Assembly: GCA_015063645.1 (NCBI GenBank)
Contig: SVTS01000028.1
Span: 1 to 32,214 of the forward strand
Origin: Oscillospiraceae bacterium
Lineage (GTDB): Bacteria > Bacillota > Clostridia > Oscillospirales > CAG-272
DNA length: 32,214 nt
Reading direction: 5' to 3'
Part shown: in pieces, positions 30,192 to 32,214 of the stretch
How the letters are laid out: every line of letters starts with the position of its first letter
How positions within the stretch are numbered: position 1 is the stretch's first letter
Program-made: the position numbers and the translations under genes
Notes under the pieces: generated by a model
Told to the model about the DNA's origin: nothing
The model's database searches: none
The model's input: only the letters and a program-made list of their open reading frames with translations

Positions 30192-30515
30192 ATGAATTTA
30201 GAGGATTTCGGTAAAAGAATCAAAGCAGCCCGTAAACGCAAGGGACTTACGCAGGAAGCATTGGCTGAAAAGATTGACATAGCTCCCACATATATCAGTG
30301 ATATTGAACGCGGAATCAAGGCGCCAAGCCTTAACACCCTTGTCGATTTGATAAAGGAACTGGAGATATCAGCGGATTATGTATTACAGGGTTCGGTGGA
30401 CTCCGGAAAAGAGCATATTTACAATGAGATAACGCAGAAGCTGGACGGACTTGCACCCAAGCAGCGTCAGTTTATTTCTGATTTCATCGACCGATACATT
30501 AAGTCATTGGATTGA
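30192..30515 (+). CDS. Small XRE-family regulator, 107 aa
   Basis: The N-terminal helix-turn-helix (about 5-62) reads RIKAARKRKGLTQEALAEKI, then APTYISDIERGIKAPSLNTLVDLIKELEISADYVL, typical of clostridial Cro/C1 repressors. The C-terminal 35 residues (LDGLAPKQRQFISDFIDRYIKSL) form a probable dimerisation helix like that of SinR-type proteins. It has a GAAGGAGAG site close to the ATG and is followed by a terminator, so it is a single-gene unit. An AbrB-like gene comes next with a shared upstream 14-mer, suggesting a small regulatory pair. Its targets are unknown. Confidence 0.93.
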   Translation: MNLEDFGKRIKAARKRKGLTQEALAEKIDIAPTYISDIERGIKAPSLNTLVDLIKELEISADYVLQGSVDSGKEHIYNEITQKLDGLAPKQRQFISDFIDRYIKSLD

Positions 30516-30529
30516 ATATTGTTTGCTTT

Positions 30530-30556
30530 GAGTCGGTTTGCGCCGGCTCTTTTTTT
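30530..30556 (+). terminator. Terminator of the small XRE gene
   Basis: A 7-bp stem with one G-T pair (GAGTCGG 30530-30536, CCGGCTC 30543-30549) followed by seven T. Confidence 0.85.
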
Positions 30557-30673
30557 GTCGAAAACTTTACAGTGTCCATCAACATACTTCGACACGATTC
30601 TGCGTATGCTCCGTGGTAAAATAATCCTGCAGCTAAAACTTCACAAATAGTTTAACACAAAAGGAGACGGAAC

Positions 30674-30856
30674 ATGATACAGATCGGCATAAAACGCAAA
30701 TTTGATAATCTCGGACGTATTGTCATTCCAAAGGAACTGCGTACATTCTATCAGTTCATGAAATACGATGAAGTGGAAGTGGTGGCAGTGGAAAACGGGG
30801 TTTTGATCCGTAAGCCGGAGTATGAAGTAAAGAAGATTGATCATAAACAGCAGTGA
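30674..30856 (+). CDS. AbrB/SpoVT-family DNA-binding protein, 60 aa
   Basis: The protein is a swapped-hairpin AbrB domain: IKRKFDNLGRIVIPKELRTFYQF (6-28) is the hallmark (D.LGR..IPKELR), followed by DEVEVVAVENGVLIRKPE. It has no extra C-terminal domain, and its length is typical of small transition-state regulators. The start follows AAAGGAGACGG. It probably represses growth-phase genes and may regulate itself; the AACTTCACAAATAG sequence just before its ribosome binding site recurs before the XRE gene. The following small ORF begins 21 bp later and could be on the same message. Confidence 0.93.
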   Translation: MIQIGIKRKFDNLGRIVIPKELRTFYQFMKYDEVEVVAVENGVLIRKPEYEVKKIDHKQQ

Positions 30857-30877
30857 ACAGAAAAAGGAGGGGACACA

Positions 30878-31090
30878 ATGGAAAATCAGAACTTTAAAAG
30901 AGATTACATGGACCAGACGGCAGATTCCTGCGAAAGGCTTTTTGTACCCGGAATAATTACTCACAATTCCTCTCCACATGTCAGCCGCACACAGGCTGCA
31001 ATAAAGGGATGTTCCCCCTGCCCGCGGCATTCGCCGCGGGATTTTTACATGGGTTCGCAAAAGAATATTGCATTTGCACACCTTTTGTGA
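30878..31090 (+). CDS. Doubtful small ORF with a strong ribosome binding site, 70 aa
   Basis: AAAAAGGAGGGG ends 6 bp before the ATG, and the first third (MENQNFKRDYMDQTADSCE) looks like plausible protein. However, the frame then runs through a terminator hairpin (31021-31040) and ends inside the next gene's promoter (TATAAT at 31091), which is not how a real gene is usually built. It may be the start of a shorter or frameshifted gene, or a remnant of a gene whose 3' end was lost. No family is recognised. Confidence 0.3.
   Translation: MENQNFKRDYMDQTADSCERLFVPGIITHNSSPHVSRTQAAIKGCSPCPRHSPRDFYMGSQKNIAFAHLL
31021..31046 (+). terminator. Terminator after the AbrB unit
   Basis: An 8-bp GC-rich stem CCCGCGGC/GCCGCGGG (31021-31028, 31033-31040), loop ATTC, followed by ATTTTTAC. 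Confidence 0.8.
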
Positions 31091-31096
31091 TATAAT
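31068..31096 (+). promoter_or_regulatory. Sigma-A promoter of the surface protein gene
   Basis: TTGCAT (31068-31073) and TATAAT (31091-31096) are separated by 17 bp; the start codon is about 75 bp further on. Confidence 0.75.
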
Positions 31097-31170
31097 ACAT
31101 GCGTAAAACTGTCTCTGCCCGCGGGAACAGCTGCGGAAAAGGGGATCCCATTCATTTGGAGGAATTTTTG

Positions 31171-32214
31171 ATGAAAAAAAGACTGTTCAGCCTGTTTCTT
31201 GCGTTTGTGATGATCGCAGGCGTACTGACCGGATTTGCGCTGACCGCGGGGGCTGCGGAGGCGGCTTACGTACGCGCGCCCCTTGAGGATCAGCTGATAC
31301 GGCAGGGCACATCCGGTGTACTCGTTCCGGATGTTTTCTGTGATCCGGAGCTCAGTCTGACCATTGAATATGACGTAACGTACAAGTGCGGCGATACGGT
31401 TTTGGACGGCAATGTCGCGTTCAACAACTGGATTGCAGAGCGGCCGGCGGGTACATATGAGATAGGCTACTCCCTGGATATTGATGAAACACAATACACC
31501 GTCCACGACAGCCTTACGGGAACCTTCCGGGTAACGGTGATTGAAGTTCTTTTCTTTGTGGGAGAGGAACCGGCATCTGCGGAAAATGCCTTTGTTGTAC
31601 ACGGCGACAAGCTGATTTCCGGCAATTCCCTCGCAGATATGGTGACTCTGGCAAACGGACTGACCGCCCGGTACGGAGACTGTACCGATACGAATCCGGA
31701 GAATTTCATTCTGATAGCGGACAATGTGGATCCCGAACAGATCCCTGCAGGTGAGCTTACTGTCCGGCTTCAGTATCAAGGAGAGATGGACGGAAAACTG
31801 TTCGGCTGCACTGCATTCGAAAGCACAATAACGGTGGCGGCGGCACCCGAAGCGGCATGGGGGGCGGATTCTGCCAATCTGACCGAATCCGGCACGCTCG
31901 CTGAGGCGATCAGCGCGGGAGCCGCATACATCCGGCTGATAAGCAACGTTGCACAAACCGAACCTCTGACAATCCCTCATTCCACCACGCTGGATCTGAA
32001 CGGTCAGTTTCTTTCTGTCCAGGCTGGAATGGGAGAGGGGAACGCTGTAACTGCCAGCGGTGACCTGCGGATCACAGACAGCAGCATTGCCGGAAATGGT
32101 GTTCTGGAGGCCATGGTCCAGGATTCCGACGCCATCGCCGTAAATGTCGTCGGCAGCATCTCTGTCGAGGGCGGTGACCTGATTGCCCTTGGCGAAAAGT
32201 ATGGCGTATCTGCC
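31171..32214 (+). CDS. Secreted surface protein, truncated by the window end
   Basis: Translation from ATG 31171 (TTTGGAGGA at 31156-31164) gives 348 codons with no stop to the window end. A classical signal peptide (MKKRLFSLFLAFVMIAGVLTGFALTAGAAEA, cleavage probably after an AxA near residue 28-31) is followed by beta-rich, Ig-like sequence (EYDVTYKCGDTVLDGNV, TGTFRVTVIEV). From about residue 240 a repeating pattern (SANLTESGTLAEAISAGAAYIRLI, STTLDLNGQFLSV, SGDLRITDSSIAG, VGSISVEGGDLIA) looks like a right-handed beta-helix or autotransporter-type passenger found in clostridial surface proteins. It is probably a large cell-wall or adhesin protein; anchor and C-terminus are not in view. Confidence 0.82.
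   Translation, partial: MKKRLFSLFLAFVMIAGVLTGFALTAGAAEAAYVRAPLEDQLIRQGTSGVLVPDVFCDPELSLTIEYDVTYKCGDTVLDGNVAFNNWIAERPAGTYEIGYSLDIDETQYTVHDSLTGTFRVTVIEVLFFVGEEPASAENAFVVHGDKLISGNSLADMVTLANGLTARYGDCTDTNPENFILIADNVDPEQIPAGELTVRLQYQGEMDGKLFGCTAFESTITVAAAPEAAWGADSANLTESGTLAEAISAGAAYIRLISNVAQTEPLTIPHSTTLDLNGQFLSVQAGMGEGNAVTASGDLRITDSSIAGNGVLEAMVQDSDAIAVNVVGSISVEGGDLIALGEKYGVSA

Overview
The window looks like chromosome of an anaerobic Gram-positive bacterium, most likely a gut-type member of class Clostridia (Oscillospirales-like). The case rests on strong AGGAGG-type ribosome binding sites, sigma-A promoters with TATAAT boxes, an oxygen-sensitive class III ribonucleotide reductase activase, a Clostridium-type 874-residue pyruvate,phosphate dikinase, lipoprotein solute binding, and small XRE/AbrB regulators. 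There is no phage, plasmid, CRISPR, rRNA or tRNA signal. The species assignment is inference.

Layout. (1) 1-3734, plus strand: an envelope acylation cassette with the end of an SGNH-fold protein, a 76-residue membrane protein, an MBOAT O-acyltransferase and an SGNH protein carrying an extra C-terminal leucine-rich-repeat-like region. (2) 3939-5195, minus strand: a PLP enzyme of the methionine gamma-lyase/YnbB family. (3) 5476-9011, plus: two small proteins, a cytoplasmic beta-helix protein that resembles glycoside hydrolases, and an EamA transporter. (4) 9097-14382, plus: a small Cys-rich acidic membrane protein, a sugar isomerase-like TIM barrel, NrdG, a ribokinase-family kinase coupled to a DUF2927-like secreted protein, and RuvX. 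(5) 14404-17493, minus: a MerR regulator overlapping a membrane protein gene, and a GDSL/SGNH esterase. (6) 18050-20674: ppdK. (7) 20866-21873: XRE regulator. (8) 22054-26805: an AraC regulator divergent from an Ldh oxidoreductase, PHP phosphoesterase and solute-binding lipoprotein operon. (9) 27012-29740: a Crp/Fnr regulator converging on a rhodanese plus CoA-disulfide-reductase operon. (10) 30192-32214: XRE and AbrB regulators, a doubtful small ORF, and the start of a secreted surface protein cut by the window end.

The most unusual content lies between the genes. Several intergenic spaces (about 420-569, 3735-3938, 5275-5425, 11139-11881, 13537-13905, 17640-17790) hold trains of GC-rich hairpins that fall into related families. 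One element is present twice (11139-11317 and 13537-13735). In one of its stems three base pairs differ by compensatory changes, which argues that the folded structure is conserved. A second module starting AGTATAAAAGTTT occurs three times, twice as inverted copies flanking a bidirectional terminator. A third is a 91-bp cruciform at 11383-11473.

Regulation that can be read from the sequence: a MerR-type promoter with a 19-bp spacer and central dyad in front of the MerR gene; an inverted repeat between the AraC gene and its divergent operon; and a GTGA/TCAC dyad centred about 41 bp upstream of the expected start of the rhodanese operon, a typical position for activation by a Crp/Fnr protein, whose gene is the convergent neighbour. 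No search tools were used, so family names rest on motif recognition.
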